Counted from the first letter of the stretch, positions 6,992 to 15,617 are shown. The stretch: DNA of 45,167 bases from Bacteroidia bacterium (GCA_030426765.1 JAUHXV010000025.1:1-45167), one strand, 5' to 3'. Numbers and translations are program-made. Notes: generated by a model from the letters alone, not told the origin.

Positions 6992-8708
6992 CACCCGGAT
7001 TTACCCACAGCTGATCCCGGACATCAAGGATTGGCCTATCAGTAAATTATATCAGGACAGAGATGGCCTTATCGCGGCTGTGGACAAACAAACCCTTGAT
7101 TTCCTTCTGGAAAAGCATGGTGACCGGCTGGGCGAACTTATCTCAAGAGTATGCTATCTCGAACTGATCCGACTAAAAAATAATCCGTGGAAGGTTGACC
7201 CACCCAAGGAAGAACAGTTTTGGAAACGGATCCGGCTGGAAGTCACGGCCAATGAAAAACTTAGTCCGGAGCAACGGCAGAAAAACAATACCGAGATACT
7301 GCGGCGCATCATCCATCGCTATACAACTGAAATCGCGGGAAATTTCAAAGAGAGTACATTCCTGTTTGCCCGAAAGTTTCTCACTTTCTTTTTTAAACGA
7401 CTGTTGAATGCGGCAGCCGGAAAAATTCATCGGAAGTTTTGGAATACCAAACTGGAACTTTATGAGCGGATCAAAGTCCATGGGGATGTGGAGCATGTGC
7501 GCAGAATGTTTGGTAAAGGAACAGTAGTCATTCTACCCACGCACCACTCCAACATGGATAGCATCATGATCGGGTATGCCCTGGATTTTGTTGTAGGACT
7601 GCCGTCTTTTGCCTACGGAGCTGGACTGAACCTGTATGAGTCCGAGATCTTTGCCTACTACATGTCACGACTCGGTGCCTATAAAGTCGATCGACGAAAA
7701 AAGAATGCCATCTATCTCGATAGTCTGAAGTTTATGTCTCAGGTCATGATCGAGCGAGGGACCAACTCCCTGTTTTTTCCCGGAGGCACAAGGTCGCGAT
7801 CCGGTATGATCGAACGGGATCTGAAATACGGACTCCTTAACTCATTGCTGTCTGCACAACGATCGATCTATGAAAATGGCCACAATCAAAAAATTATCGT
7901 GGTTCCTATGATCCTGGGGTATCACTGCACCCTGGAAGCTCGATCCTTGATTTCAAGTCACCTCAAACTCACAGGACAGGAAAAATATGTTAGCGCGTCA
8001 AAGAAAGGCTTCAAGGTGAGAAACCTGCTTTCTTTTGCCTGGAAATTCTTTTCCCAATCAAGTGAGTTTCACTTGTCTTTCGGCGAACCTATGGATGTGC
8101 TGGGGTACAAGTTGGATGCTGAGGCCAACAGTATTGATGAACGTGGCCACAAAGTGGATATCCGTGAGTTCTTCTCGCTGCACGGAAAAATCGAAGCTAA
8201 TCGTCAACGCGAATCTGTCTACACCCGGAAGCTGGCGGATAAAGTGGTCAGCAATTACGAGCGATATTACGTGGTCCTGACCAGTCATCTGGTCGCTTTT
8301 ACTGCATTTCAACTCCTCCGGAAAATGCATCCTACGATGGACATTTTTGCGATGATGCGTCTGCCGGTCGACATGCTTACCATCCCGGGAGATGTTTTTG
8401 AAGAGGCATTTTCCACGATCCTTACGCAACTCAAACAAATGGAAGCTGAAAAAAAGATCCGCCTACAAGAGGAGTTCCACGCATTGTCTGACGCCGATGC
8501 GATCGCGCATGGCATGAAATACCTGGGATCATTTCATGCTGTCAAGCCACTCGTTTTCGACAAAAAGAAAAAGAACGTATTGGCGAAAAATGCGCAGTTG
8601 GTATATTATTATCACAACCACCTGGCAAGTTTTGAAATTGAAAATCAGATTGCCTGGGACAGTGAAAATATACAGCGTGCGATCGACAGCCTTCAGGTCT
8701 CTGAATAA
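6981..8708 (+). CDS. PlsB-like glycerol-phosphate acyltransferase family protein
   Basis: A 575-residue protein of the glycerol-3-phosphate/1-acylglycerol-3-phosphate acyltransferase superfamily. The catalytic HX4D box is at H188-D193 (HHSNMD). The phosphate-binding motif at 266-275 reads FPGGTRSRSG, with Gly where most family members have Glu (FPEGTRSR). The size, with helical extensions on both sides of the acyltransferase core, is closer to PlsB-type enzymes than to the ~240-residue PlsC. It probably transfers an acyl chain in phospholipid or related lipid synthesis at the inner membrane, though no strong transmembrane segment is obvious. It overlaps engB by 11 bases and is followed after 9 bases by the exonuclease gene, so the three likely form an operon. 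Confidence 0.8.
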   Translation: MPSSTRIYPQLIPDIKDWPISKLYQDRDGLIAAVDKQTLDFLLEKHGDRLGELISRVCYLELIRLKNNPWKVDPPKEEQFWKRIRLEVTANEKLSPEQRQKNNTEILRRIIHRYTTEIAGNFKESTFLFARKFLTFFFKRLLNAAAGKIHRKFWNTKLELYERIKVHGDVEHVRRMFGKGTVVILPTHHSNMDSIMIGYALDFVVGLPSFAYGAGLNLYESEIFAYYMSRLGAYKVDRRKKNAIYLDSLKFMSQVMIERGTNSLFFPGGTRSRSGMIERDLKYGLLNSLLSAQRSIYENGHNQKIIVVPMILGYHCTLEARSLISSHLKLTGQEKYVSASKKGFKVRNLLSFAWKFFSQSSEFHLSFGEPMDVLGYKLDAEANSIDERGHKVDIREFFSLHGKIEANRQRESVYTRKLADKVVSNYERYYVVLTSHLVAFTAFQLLRKMHPTMDIFAMMRLPVDMLTIPGDVFEEAFSTILTQLKQMEAEKKIRLQEEFHALSDADAIAHGMKYLGSFHAVKPLVFDKKKKNVLAKNAQLVYYYHNHLASFEIENQIAWDSENIQRAIDSLQVSE

Positions 8709-8717
8709 CCTATCCGT

Positions 8718-9260
8718 ATGAATTTTATCATTCTCGACTTGGAAGCAACGTGCTGGCAGGGCAATGCCATGGGCCGTGAGCAGGAGATCATAGAGATCGG
8801 CGCCTATCGGGTCAATGGATATGGAGAATGGAAGGATCATTTTCAGGCTTTTGTGAAGCCAAAACTCTATCCGCGGCTTTCTTCGTATTGTAAGGATCTC
8901 ACCGGCATTACGCAGATGCAGATAAATCGAGCAGGAAGTTTCGAACAGGTTTTTCAAGAATTCGAAGATTGGGTGCTTAGCGATGATGGCGCACATCTCC
9001 TCTGCACGTGGGGCGATAAGGATCTTCCGCTGATTATCGAGGACTGCCGACGTTCTGATATCGATTATGACTTCCTGCCAAAATGCATCGACCTCAAAAG
9101 TCAGTACGCAGCGATCCACCAGTTATCCAAAACTACCGGATTATTAAAAGCATTGGACTACAATGAACTTGAATTTGAGGGTGATCATCATCGTGCGATT
9201 GATGATGCGTATAACACAGCCAAACTCTTCCTACAGTACATTGACCACTGGCAATATTAG
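8718..9260 (+). CDS. DEDDh 3'-5' exonuclease, KapD/ERI-1-like
   Basis: A 180-residue single-domain exonuclease. The three Exo motifs are present: Exo I D7-L-E9 (LDLEATCW), an Exo II Asp at D100 (TWGDKD), and Exo III H158-x4-D163 (HHRAIDDA). The DLEATCW start is characteristic of the ERI-1/KapD/Snipper branch of DEDDh nucleases, which trim single-stranded RNA or DNA 3' ends with two metal ions. The gene follows the acyltransferase by 9 bases. The family assignment is secure; the natural substrate is unknown. Confidence 0.88.
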   Translation: MNFIILDLEATCWQGNAMGREQEIIEIGAYRVNGYGEWKDHFQAFVKPKLYPRLSSYCKDLTGITQMQINRAGSFEQVFQEFEDWVLSDDGAHLLCTWGDKDLPLIIEDCRRSDIDYDFLPKCIDLKSQYAAIHQLSKTTGLLKALDYNELEFEGDHHRAIDDAYNTAKLFLQYIDHWQY

Positions 9261-9354
9261 CCGCTGAATTTTCAAACGGAACCCAAAACAGACCTTCGGT
9301 CGATAATAATGAGTCGTTTGCCGAAGGGCGCTGCACTTTATGCAACTTCGACTC

Positions 9355-9398
9355 CGGAAATGCGTCTTTAAGGTGTAATAGCATTACACGCATTTCCG
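9355..9398 (+). other. Two-part stem-loop between the exonuclease gene and selU
   Basis: CGGAAATGC (9355-9363) pairs with GCATTTCCG (9390-9398), and nested inside, GTGTAAT (9373-9379) pairs with ATTACAC (9383-9389) over a 3-base loop, with a 9-base one-sided bulge between. A smaller stem lies upstream (CCTTCGG 9293-9299 with CCGAAGG 9321-9327) and a terminator downstream (9460-9489). The whole could be a structured 3' region or a small RNA. Confidence 0.45.
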
Positions 9399-9459
9399 CA
9401 CAGGAGATGCCATCAGTTTCGGAAGTAGAGTTTTTCATACTAATCTGGTCTTTAGTGAA

Positions 9460-9489
9460 GGAAGTTAAATCGTTAACTTCCTTTTTTTT
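9460..9489 (+). terminator. Rho-independent terminator upstream of selU
   Basis: GGAAGTTAA (9460-9468) pairs perfectly with TTAACTTCC (9473-9481) around ATCG, followed by eight T (9482-9489). It probably ends the engB-acyltransferase-exonuclease transcript. Because it is only 25 bases before the selU ATG it could also act as an attenuator if transcription starts upstream. Confidence 0.85.
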
Positions 9490-9501
9490 ATGGGTGCCTC
9501 G

Positions 9502-9509
9502 TATCTTCG
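9502..9509 (+). promoter_or_regulatory. Possible -7 element for selU
   Basis: TATCTTCG matches the Bacteroidota -7 consensus TAnnTTTG at 7 of 8 positions and lies 5 bases before the selU ATG at 9515. No clear -33 TTTG is seen; the region about 19 bases upstream is the terminator T-run. If used, the leader would be almost absent. Confidence 0.3.
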
Positions 9510-9514
9510 TCTCA

Positions 9515-10555
9515 ATGAATCAAGCGGTTGCTATCGGCGAGGTGCTCAGGGACAGACTAGCCTGGCAGATTATTGATGTACGGTCGCCTTCAGAGTATGC
9601 GACCGGGCATATTCCGGGCGCAATCAATCTCCCGTTATTTTCGGATGAGGAACGAGCAAAGGTGGGGACGCTTTACAAACAAGACTCTCCGGAAACAGCC
9701 ATGCACCTGGGGTTGGAATTTGCCGGCGCCAAAATGGCCGACCTGGTTGAAGCTATAAGGACTCAGCGCGATACATCAGGGAAAAAGCTACTGATCCACT
9801 GCTGGAGAGGCGGTAAACGAAGTCAGGCGGTTCACTGGCTGGCCTCCTTCAGTGGAATGGAAGTTTCGCTGCTGACCGGAGGTTACAAACAGTACCGGCG
9901 CGCTTTGCATGATTTCTTTGCCCAACTGTCGACCCCGCTGATGATCGTAGGAGGCTGCACCGGTTCCGGAAAAACAGAAGTTTTGTATGCCTTGAAGGCG
10001 TTAGGCGAACAAATAGTGGATCTGGAAAAGCTGGCCCATCACAAAGGAAGTGCATTCGGGGGCATCGGAGAAGCAAAACAACCCACCACTGAGCAGTTTG
10101 AAAATGACGTTTTTGAAGCTTTTCGGCAGCTTAATCCGGAGAGGCCCATTTGGCTGGAAAATGAATCCAAAAGCATCGGTCGGGTATATGTCCCGGATTC
10201 GCTATGGCACAAGATGAGGGCATCGCAACTCTTTACTATACAGGTAGATAGACCTATTCGATTGCAGCGCGTCATGAGGTATTATGCGGACGTCAATGAT
10301 GTACGGGTATTGCGGGACGCTTTTGAGAAAATCAAAAAGCGATTAGGCGGATTGGATTATCAGCATGCCTTGGACGCGCTGGACAGTGGAAACTTAACGC
10401 ATGCGGCCTCTATTGCCCTAGATTATTATGATAAATCCTATACATTTCAACTTGGAAACTGGGTTGAAGGCAAGACTACCATAATAGCACCGTGCAATGA
10501 CGTCCACGATACGGCCATTCAATTGAAGAAGGCTTCTAAGAAAGTGTATTCATAA
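9515..10555 (+). CDS. selU: tRNA 2-selenouridine synthase SelU/MnmH
   Basis: A 346-residue enzyme that replaces sulfur by selenium at the wobble 2-thiouridine of certain tRNAs, using selenophosphate. The N-terminal rhodanese domain has the catalytic Cys96 in IHCWRGGKRS; a P-loop follows at 146-154 (GGCTGSGKT). The ATG at 9515 is chosen because the open frame upstream (from 9407) runs through a terminator hairpin and aligns with no family sequence, while MNQAVAIGEVL gives the normal start before the rhodanese domain. selD lies 61 bases downstream on the same strand and supplies the selenophosphate, so this is a functional pair. Confidence 0.93.
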   Translation: MNQAVAIGEVLRDRLAWQIIDVRSPSEYATGHIPGAINLPLFSDEERAKVGTLYKQDSPETAMHLGLEFAGAKMADLVEAIRTQRDTSGKKLLIHCWRGGKRSQAVHWLASFSGMEVSLLTGGYKQYRRALHDFFAQLSTPLMIVGGCTGSGKTEVLYALKALGEQIVDLEKLAHHKGSAFGGIGEAKQPTTEQFENDVFEAFRQLNPERPIWLENESKSIGRVYVPDSLWHKMRASQLFTIQVDRPIRLQRVMRYYADVNDVRVLRDAFEKIKKRLGGLDYQHALDALDSGNLTHAASIALDYYDKSYTFQLGNWVEGKTTIIAPCNDVHDTAIQLKKASKKVYS

Positions 10556-10616
10556 GCTACATCAACGATCATATCAGTATTTTATGTAATTTATTTAAAG
10601 CATTACTTTATATACT

Positions 10617-11660
10617 ATGAAAGAATCACCTGTCAAGCTTACAAGCTTCAGTCATGGAGCAGGGTGTGGTTGTAAAATTGCACCGGCGGTCTTAGATTCT
10701 ATACTGGCTGCGGCAGGTCAGGTGCAGGATACATATCCGGATCTGCTGGTCGGAAATGAACAAAGGGATGATGCTGCGGTCATGGATCTTGGGGATGGCA
10801 CAGCGATCATCAGTACGACTGACTTCTTTATGCCGATTGTGGATGATCCGAAAACCTTTGGAAGGATAGCGGCTACTAACGCTATCAGTGACGTGTATGC
10901 GATGGGAGGCAAGCCACTTATGGCGATCGCGATTCTGGGATGGCCGATCAATGATCTTGCACCTGAGATAGCGGGTGAGGTGGTAATGGGCGCCCGAATT
11001 GCCTGCGCTGATGCAGGTATTCCCTTGGCCGGCGGGCATAGTATTGATTCTCCAGAACCCATATTTGGACTGGCTGTTACCGGCCGTGTTTCGCTTGAAA
11101 ATATCAAGAAAAATGGCGGTGCAAGTGCTGGTGATATCTTGTTTATTACCAAGCCATTAGGTGTGGGTATTTTAAGCACTGCTCAAAAGCAGGGCAAGCT
11201 CAAAAATGAACATGAATCGTTAGCCACAGAGGTCATGATTCGGCTAAATTCAGCAGGGGAGAGGTTGGCAAAAATTAAAGGTGTCACTGCGATGACTGAT
11301 GTTACCGGATTTGGTCTGGCAGGTCATCTGATGGAAATGTGCCACGCGAGTCAAACCAGTGCTGAGCTGGATTTTGATAGAATACCCGTTATAGATCCGT
11401 GTGTACTTGCATATATACATGAAGGGTGTGTGCCCGGGGGAACTAACCGAAACTTTGCAAGCTATGGGCATGGTTTATCAGTGGATGAAGGATTGAAACG
11501 ATCCATTGTCTGTGATCCGCAAACCAGCGGAGGGCTGTTAGTGGCTGTTTCGCCAGACAGTCAGGATGAGGTCAGGCTAGTGCTTCAGGAACTCGGTCTT
11601 CAAGCTGACCCAATTGGCAAAATGGTTAAACCCGCTGACAAAACGGTGTATATCCGCTAA
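10617..11660 (+). CDS. selD: Selenide, water dikinase (selenophosphate synthetase)
   Basis: A 347-residue enzyme making selenophosphate from selenide and ATP. The active-site segment HGAGCGCK is present with Cys17 and Lys20 in the same numbering as the E. coli enzyme, so this is the cysteine form, not a selenocysteine form. The AIRS-type ATP-binding domains follow ([11 protein letters not shown]..., [34 protein letters not shown]). With selU directly upstream and no selA, selB or selC in the window, the local role is tRNA selenouridine. The stop codon overlaps the stop of the convergent zinc-ribbon gene. Confidence 0.95.
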   Translation: MKESPVKLTSFSHGAGCGCKIAPAVLDSILAAAGQVQDTYPDLLVGNEQRDDAAVMDLGDGTAIISTTDFFMPIVDDPKTFGRIAATNAISDVYAMGGKPLMAIAILGWPINDLAPEIAGEVVMGARIACADAGIPLAGGHSIDSPEPIFGLAVTGRVSLENIKKNGGASAGDILFITKPLGVGILSTAQKQGKLKNEHESLATEVMIRLNSAGERLAKIKGVTAMTDVTGFGLAGHLMEMCHASQTSAELDFDRIPVIDPCVLAYIHEGCVPGGTNRNFASYGHGLSVDEGLKRSIVCDPQTSGGLLVAVSPDSQDEVRLVLQELGLQADPIGKMVKPADKTVYIR

Positions 11661-11905
11661 ACAAATCCTGATTCAGGGTCTATGTCAGATTCCTTTTTTC
11701 TAAGCCATTTCTGCCAGCGCTTACTGTCCAGGTTGGCGTAGTTTTCTATAAATCCGCATCGGGAACAGATATAGCGATCAAAGTATCCTAATTGCGTTCC
11801 CCATTTCGTAAACTGAATGGTATTCGATGTTGAGGTTCCCGGAAATGCTTTTACGATCACAATATCTGTGCATTGGCATTTAGGGCAGGTATGCGTTGAT
11901 TTCAT
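11657..11905 (-). CDS. Small zinc-ribbon protein
   Basis: An 82-residue protein with CPKC near the N-terminus and CSRC about 40 residues later, the two knuckles of a zinc ribbon. It resembles the small uncharacterised proteins that begin M-K-x-T-x-x-C-P-K-C found in many bacteria. The ATG at 11905 is chosen over a TTG at 11935. Its stop codon (CTA on the + strand, 11657-11659) shares two bases with the TAA of selD, so the two convergent genes end within one another. Function unknown. Confidence 0.65.
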   Translation of the reverse strand: MKSTHTCPKCQCTDIVIVKAFPGTSTSNTIQFTKWGTQLGYFDRYICSRCGFIENYANLDSKRWQKWLRKKESDIDPESGFV

Positions 11906-12044
11906 AGGCTGGGTGATTATGGGGTAGATTTTCAATAACTCTATTTAACATAATATAAATTATGGGCAAACATTTATAGAAAGCAGCCTTAAGAATAAAG
12001 GCATTTACTGGTGACATACTCAAATGCGATTGATCCCGGTATAT

Positions 12045-12929
12045 TCAAAATGAAAGTACAAACACATTCCGATCTTCTTTCTTTTTCCCTTCGCTGGCCA
12101 CAAGCAGCTTTGCAGGTCCACTAAATAGAATCGATTCAATCTGGTATTGTCCTTCCATACGAAACCGCCGAACCGAAGATCCGGCAAAATTTGATCTGTC
12201 AAAATCCTCAAAATACACCACAAAGGGAATATGTCCATGCATGCGATCCGTATATCCGACCAGCACCAATTCATCATTCCGGCCGGTATTCCTGAAATCA
12301 GCACCTGTCACCAAACCCTGTGCATCGAATTCGCCCAGGTGTTTAGCTTCATACGTCCCGGGTTGTTTGGACAAACTATACAGGTTAGTCCGAAGGTTTC
12401 CGTGATTTTTGGTAAACAAATACAAGCTGTCACCGATGCAGACCATAGCCTCACAATCAAAATTAGTCATGTCCGACTTTGAAAAATCATCTTGCCCCGC
12501 AAATGAAAACACAATTTCCTTGCTTTTAACTTTCTTTTCGGTCATCAATTCGTCCTTTTTCACACGATAAATGCGCAGATTCTTCCGATCTCCATGATTG
12601 TTTCCAAAATCACCTACATATATAAAAGAAGAATCTTCGGCCAGTTCCTCCCAATCCACATTCTTTGCATCCGTCACTTCCACGCTTCGGAATTCGTCTT
12701 TGTCATCCGGTCGAAACACAAACAGCTCGGCAGGATTTCCACTGTCATTGAGTGCCACCAAAGATCCGTCCGGCAACCGCGCCAAACCGGAACACTCTTT
12801 TAGTTCACCAGGAAATGACATCACCTGTTCCAATGGAACTTTTCGCACTTTATCACCCTGACACTGCAGCGCAAGAACCAGAATAAACACAGAAAAAAAG
12901 TATTGTATCATATATGCTAACTTGGACAT
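12045..12929 (-). CDS. Lipoprotein with beta-propeller-like repeats
   Basis: A 294-residue (or 288 if the ATG at 12911 is used) exported protein. The N-terminus has a hydrophobic stretch ending LALQC, a relaxed lipobox with Cys23 as the likely lipidated residue. The body has repeated beta-strand segments such as KECSGLARLPDGSLVALND, SSFIYVGDFGNNHGDRKNLRIY and NFDCEAMVCIGDSLYLFTKN, which recall six- or seven-bladed propeller proteins that many Bacteroidota export (SdiA-regulated/esterase-like propellers). A specific family and any enzymatic activity cannot be assigned. The gene is monocistronic or follows the divergent region at 12930-13077. Confidence 0.65.
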   Translation of the reverse strand: MSKLAYMIQYFFSVFILVLALQCQGDKVRKVPLEQVMSFPGELKECSGLARLPDGSLVALNDSGNPAELFVFRPDDKDEFRSVEVTDAKNVDWEELAEDSSFIYVGDFGNNHGDRKNLRIYRVKKDELMTEKKVKSKEIVFSFAGQDDFSKSDMTNFDCEAMVCIGDSLYLFTKNHGNLRTNLYSLSKQPGTYEAKHLGEFDAQGLVTGADFRNTGRNDELVLVGYTDRMHGHIPFVVYFEDFDRSNFAGSSVRRFRMEGQYQIESILFSGPAKLLVASEGKKKEDRNVFVLSF

Positions 12930-13022
12930 GCAAAATACTGCAAACCTTTCATGCTACCATCCGTAGATCTTTTACCATATGACTGTTGGCAATAGATTAC
13001 ATTCGATATGAAGCCAAATGAA

Positions 13023-13054
13023 TTGTGTTTTTATTCAGATTACGGCTACTTTTA
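13023..13054 (+). promoter_or_regulatory. Possible promoter of the DNA glycosylase gene
   Basis: TTG (13023-13025), 21 bases, then TACTTTTA (13047-13054; 7 of 8 to TAnnTTTG). A transcript would begin near 13061, which supports the ATG at 13078 rather than the earlier in-frame start at 13018. Confidence 0.4.
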
Positions 13055-13077
13055 GCCCGAAAACACTGAATTCCACA

Positions 13078-13743
13078 ATGCACAATTTTGCTCAGCAGGT
13101 CCTGAAGTATCACTTTAACCTTTCACCTGAAATACGCCTGCCAAGAGGCGTTGAGTGGTTGAATCCATATGATAGCAAGGAAACGCGGGCATGCATGGAG
13201 GCGTTTTACGGCAGCTATTATAACGATTCAAAGCCGCGAACCTATATACTTGGGATAAATCCGGGCCGTCTGGGTGCCGGTCTTACAGGTGTTCCGTTTA
13301 CCGATCCAGTTTGTTTAACCCAACTCGGTATCGACAACTCATTTCCCCAAAAGCACGAACTCTCCAGTATTTTCATTCATGAGATGATCGATGTCTGCGG
13401 TGGCCACACAAATTTTTTCCATCAATATTATATCACCTCATTATCGCCACTGGGATTTATCAAAGAAGGTAAAAATTATAATTACTACGACGACGCGAAG
13501 CTTTTGCAAAAGATAAAACCGTTTATCGTTGAGAGCATCTCCGACCAACTCAGATTTGGTTGCCATACGGAGAAAGTATTTTGTCTCGGGCAGGGAAAAA
13601 ATTTTCAATATCTCAGTGCGCTGAATGAGGAGCAAGGGTGGTGGGACGAAGTGATCCCCCTACCCCATCCCCGCTGGATCATGCAATACCGAAGAAAAAG
13701 AAAAGAGGAATTCCTTGATATGTATAAGGAATTCCTCTGTTAA
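13078..13743 (+). CDS. SMUG1-like uracil-DNA glycosylase family protein
   Basis: A 221-residue protein of the uracil-DNA glycosylase superfamily, nearest to the SMUG1-like (DUF4918-type) branch. The first active-site motif reads LGINPGRLGAGLTGVPFTDP, matching the G-M/I-N-P-G...TGVPF motif that binds the flipped base. The C-terminal motif is LPHPRWIMQYRRK, corresponding to the His-containing loop that inserts into DNA. The Asn in GINPG matches SMUG1, which activates water through Asn. It would act in base excision repair of uracil or oxidised pyrimidines. A perfect 13-bp inverted repeat overlaps the last codons. Confidence 0.82.
   Translation: MHNFAQQVLKYHFNLSPEIRLPRGVEWLNPYDSKETRACMEAFYGSYYNDSKPRTYILGINPGRLGAGLTGVPFTDPVCLTQLGIDNSFPQKHELSSIFIHEMIDVCGGHTNFFHQYYITSLSPLGFIKEGKNYNYYDDAKLLQKIKPFIVESISDQLRFGCHTEKVFCLGQGKNFQYLSALNEEQGWWDEVIPLPHPRWIMQYRRKRKEEFLDMYKEFLC
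13704..13738. repeat. Perfect 13-bp inverted repeat inside the 3' end of the glycosylase gene
   Basis: AGAGGAATTCCTT (13704-13716) and AAGGAATTCCTCT (13726-13738) are exact reverse complements separated by 9 bases; each arm itself contains the palindrome GGAATTCC. It encodes the last residues (KEEFLDMYKEFL) and ends just before the stop codon. The following T-run is weak, so it may act as a 3' stabiliser or a poor terminator rather than a standard one. Confidence 0.7.
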
Positions 13744-13787
13744 ATTTAAGGTGAAATCTTTTTTACACCTGCTTTCGATAGGTTGTG

Positions 13788-15503
13788 TTATCGAACAACA
13801 GAAAGCATAGATGTCCACACGCCTTCCTCCGTTATTGCTTTCACAAGATGGATTCCGACAGGAAGGGTATTGACCTGAATTTCCATTTGATGGTGTTGGT
13901 AAGGAGCCGTAAATAATTGGCGTCCATTCATCGAATAGATTTCTACCTGTGATATTTCCAACTCACTGGTGAGTGTGATAAAGTCACTGGTCGGATTAGG
14001 CTGCATCGAGATTTTCGTGACATCAATCAGTTCCACACTTTGCGCCACACTCAGATCAAATGCCAGTATCTGATAGCCTTCCTTCCAGGGGAAATTATTG
14101 TCAAATTGAGTACCGGCTCCCAATACTGAAATCGAGGCACCCACTGCGATATCGCCTGCTGCCAAGGGAATACTGGAGTCTGCATCCACTCTGACTTCCA
14201 CTGATGACCCACCTTGATGTTTGGTGTAAATCGTATATCCTGAAGATGAAATATTGCCAACACTATCGACCATCAGATCGGACTGGAGGTAGCTTGATTC
14301 ATCCACTTCCGTGACAGAAGACACTACCCGTGGCATCACAAGGCTATTGCCGGTCGACAACACGTCAATCTCGTCAGGAACGATCTCAAGCATACCATTA
14401 AAGGCATCGATAGTTCCGGATACGGTGAGCATGTCACCTTCCTGAACCACATAGCTAAGCGGATCAAATGAAAACACATTGATTCCGACATTACTTCCAT
14501 CAATGACAAAGAAGGAATACCCATCCGGTCTGAAGTTTACGCCATGCACCACACCTGTAACACGTGTAGGCACTCCATCAAAAATGTGAGCCCCATTAAT
14601 CCCATCTGTCAGTCGGAGATGTGAAAGCGGAAAGTCGGTATAATTATTCGGGTCATACACGGACATGGTACCATTCATGCCGGCACCGGCATGCGGATCA
14701 CATTGATAGTTATACAAACCCGGCAATGTGGTTGTGTAGTCATACGTCCAGTTGCCTGCCGGCGCTCCGTTACCAAAACTGTCCGGGTTTCCGGGGAAAG
14801 AAGCTTGAGAACCATTGACATTGTGAGCTGTTGCTTCATTGTTCACCCAACGGACGAAAGCACCTGTTTCTACGACTATATTTTTTGGATTAAACTGAAA
14901 ATTGCCCACCGCTACGGTTACATCGGGAGTACCCGTGCCACCGCTGGAATTTTCGGCCCCGGGAGTACCAAATACTTCATTTCCATTGATAATTACACCA
15001 GTGGCAGCCCCGCAAGTCTGCCAATTGGCTCCGTCGTTGTTGTCCATAGACGCATCAATCAACTCTAAGGATGGACCGTCACCATCCGGCTCAGTGGGCC
15101 ATGGATCACCATCATCATATTCAACAACATCCATCACATTGCCATCAGCATCCGCCAGGGTTATCAATTCGCCTCCATTGCTCAGCGCACCGCTTAACCA
15201 TTCGTGTACAGATATCCCAAAGACATTCATCATTGCCTGCGCGTTGATCGCTGTCACAAAATAGTCACCCGGCATAAGCTCGACATTGGGCAGGGTATCT
15301 TCTACCCCATCAATAAAATACCATCCTTCCAGGTTTACGGCAGTGACACCTGCGTTATATAATTCAATGTATTCTAAGGAATCATTGCCTGATTCGGGAG
15401 GGTTGTAACTAATCTCATTGATGACAATCTGAGCATTGAGATATCCCATGCTCAGTATCAGGGCGAAGGCAAGGGTAAGGAATCGATTTTTTAACGTATG
15501 CAT
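13788..15503 (-). CDS. Secreted lamin-tail/cupredoxin protein with T9SS type A sorting domain
   Basis: A 571-residue exported protein. The ATG at 15503 gives the signal peptide MHTLKNRFLTLAFALILSMGYLNA; an earlier in-frame start at 15545 would delay it. Domain order: lamin-tail domain (about 24-175; IVINEISYNPPES, then YIELYN and WYF), a plastocyanin-like cupredoxin (about 195-285), an OB-fold-like beta region (about 300-480) and a T9SS type A sorting domain (about 495-571; MQPNPTSDFITL). The cupredoxin has a complete type 1 copper set: His227, Cys268, His271 and Met276 (C-x2-H-x4-M). It should be on the cell surface or released, with a possible electron-transfer or copper-binding role. It sits downstream of the Oar-like receptor gene but beyond a terminator. 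Confidence 0.8.
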   Translation of the reverse strand: MHTLKNRFLTLAFALILSMGYLNAQIVINEISYNPPESGNDSLEYIELYNAGVTAVNLEGWYFIDGVEDTLPNVELMPGDYFVTAINAQAMMNVFGISVHEWLSGALSNGGELITLADADGNVMDVVEYDDGDPWPTEPDGDGPSLELIDASMDNNDGANWQTCGAATGVIINGNEVFGTPGAENSSGGTGTPDVTVAVGNFQFNPKNIVVETGAFVRWVNNEATAHNVNGSQASFPGNPDSFGNGAPAGNWTYDYTTTLPGLYNYQCDPHAGAGMNGTMSVYDPNNYTDFPLSHLRLTDGINGAHIFDGVPTRVTGVVHGVNFRPDGYSFFVIDGSNVGINVFSFDPLSYVVQEGDMLTVSGTIDAFNGMLEIVPDEIDVLSTGNSLVMPRVVSSVTEVDESSYLQSDLMVDSVGNISSSGYTIYTKHQGGSSVEVRVDADSSIPLAAGDIAVGASISVLGAGTQFDNNFPWKEGYQILAFDLSVAQSVELIDVTKISMQPNPTSDFITLTSELEISQVEIYSMNGRQLFTAPYQHHQMEIQVNTLPVGIHLVKAITEEGVWTSMLSVVR

Positions 15504-15550
15504 GATAAATTTTTTGCTGGTTTTACAATGTATTGGCGAATCCAAATATA

Positions 15551-15592
15551 AAAAAAACGCTCCCGAAATGAATCAATTCCGGGAGCGTTTTT
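15551..15592 (-). terminator. Rho-independent terminator after the TonB-dependent receptor gene
   Basis: On the minus strand, a GC-rich stem (CGGGAGCG 15580-15587 with CGCTCCCG 15558-15565, extended by A-T pairs) is followed by seven U (15557-15551). It begins about 25 bases after the receptor stop codon. The flanking A and T runs could also allow weak termination in the other direction. Confidence 0.88.
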
Positions 15593-15617
15593 AAAAAGGA
15601 TTAACCAAAAGCTATTC

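Noticed and set aside
9133-9438. 101-codon minus-strand frame starting between the exonuclease gene and selU
   Set aside because: It overlaps the end of the exonuclease gene antisense, covers the stem-loop at 9355-9398 and resembles no protein I know; a small gene cannot be fully excluded.
10659-10676. Selenocysteine in SelD
   Set aside because: The active-site codon is TGT (Cys17), not TGA; this is the cysteine form.
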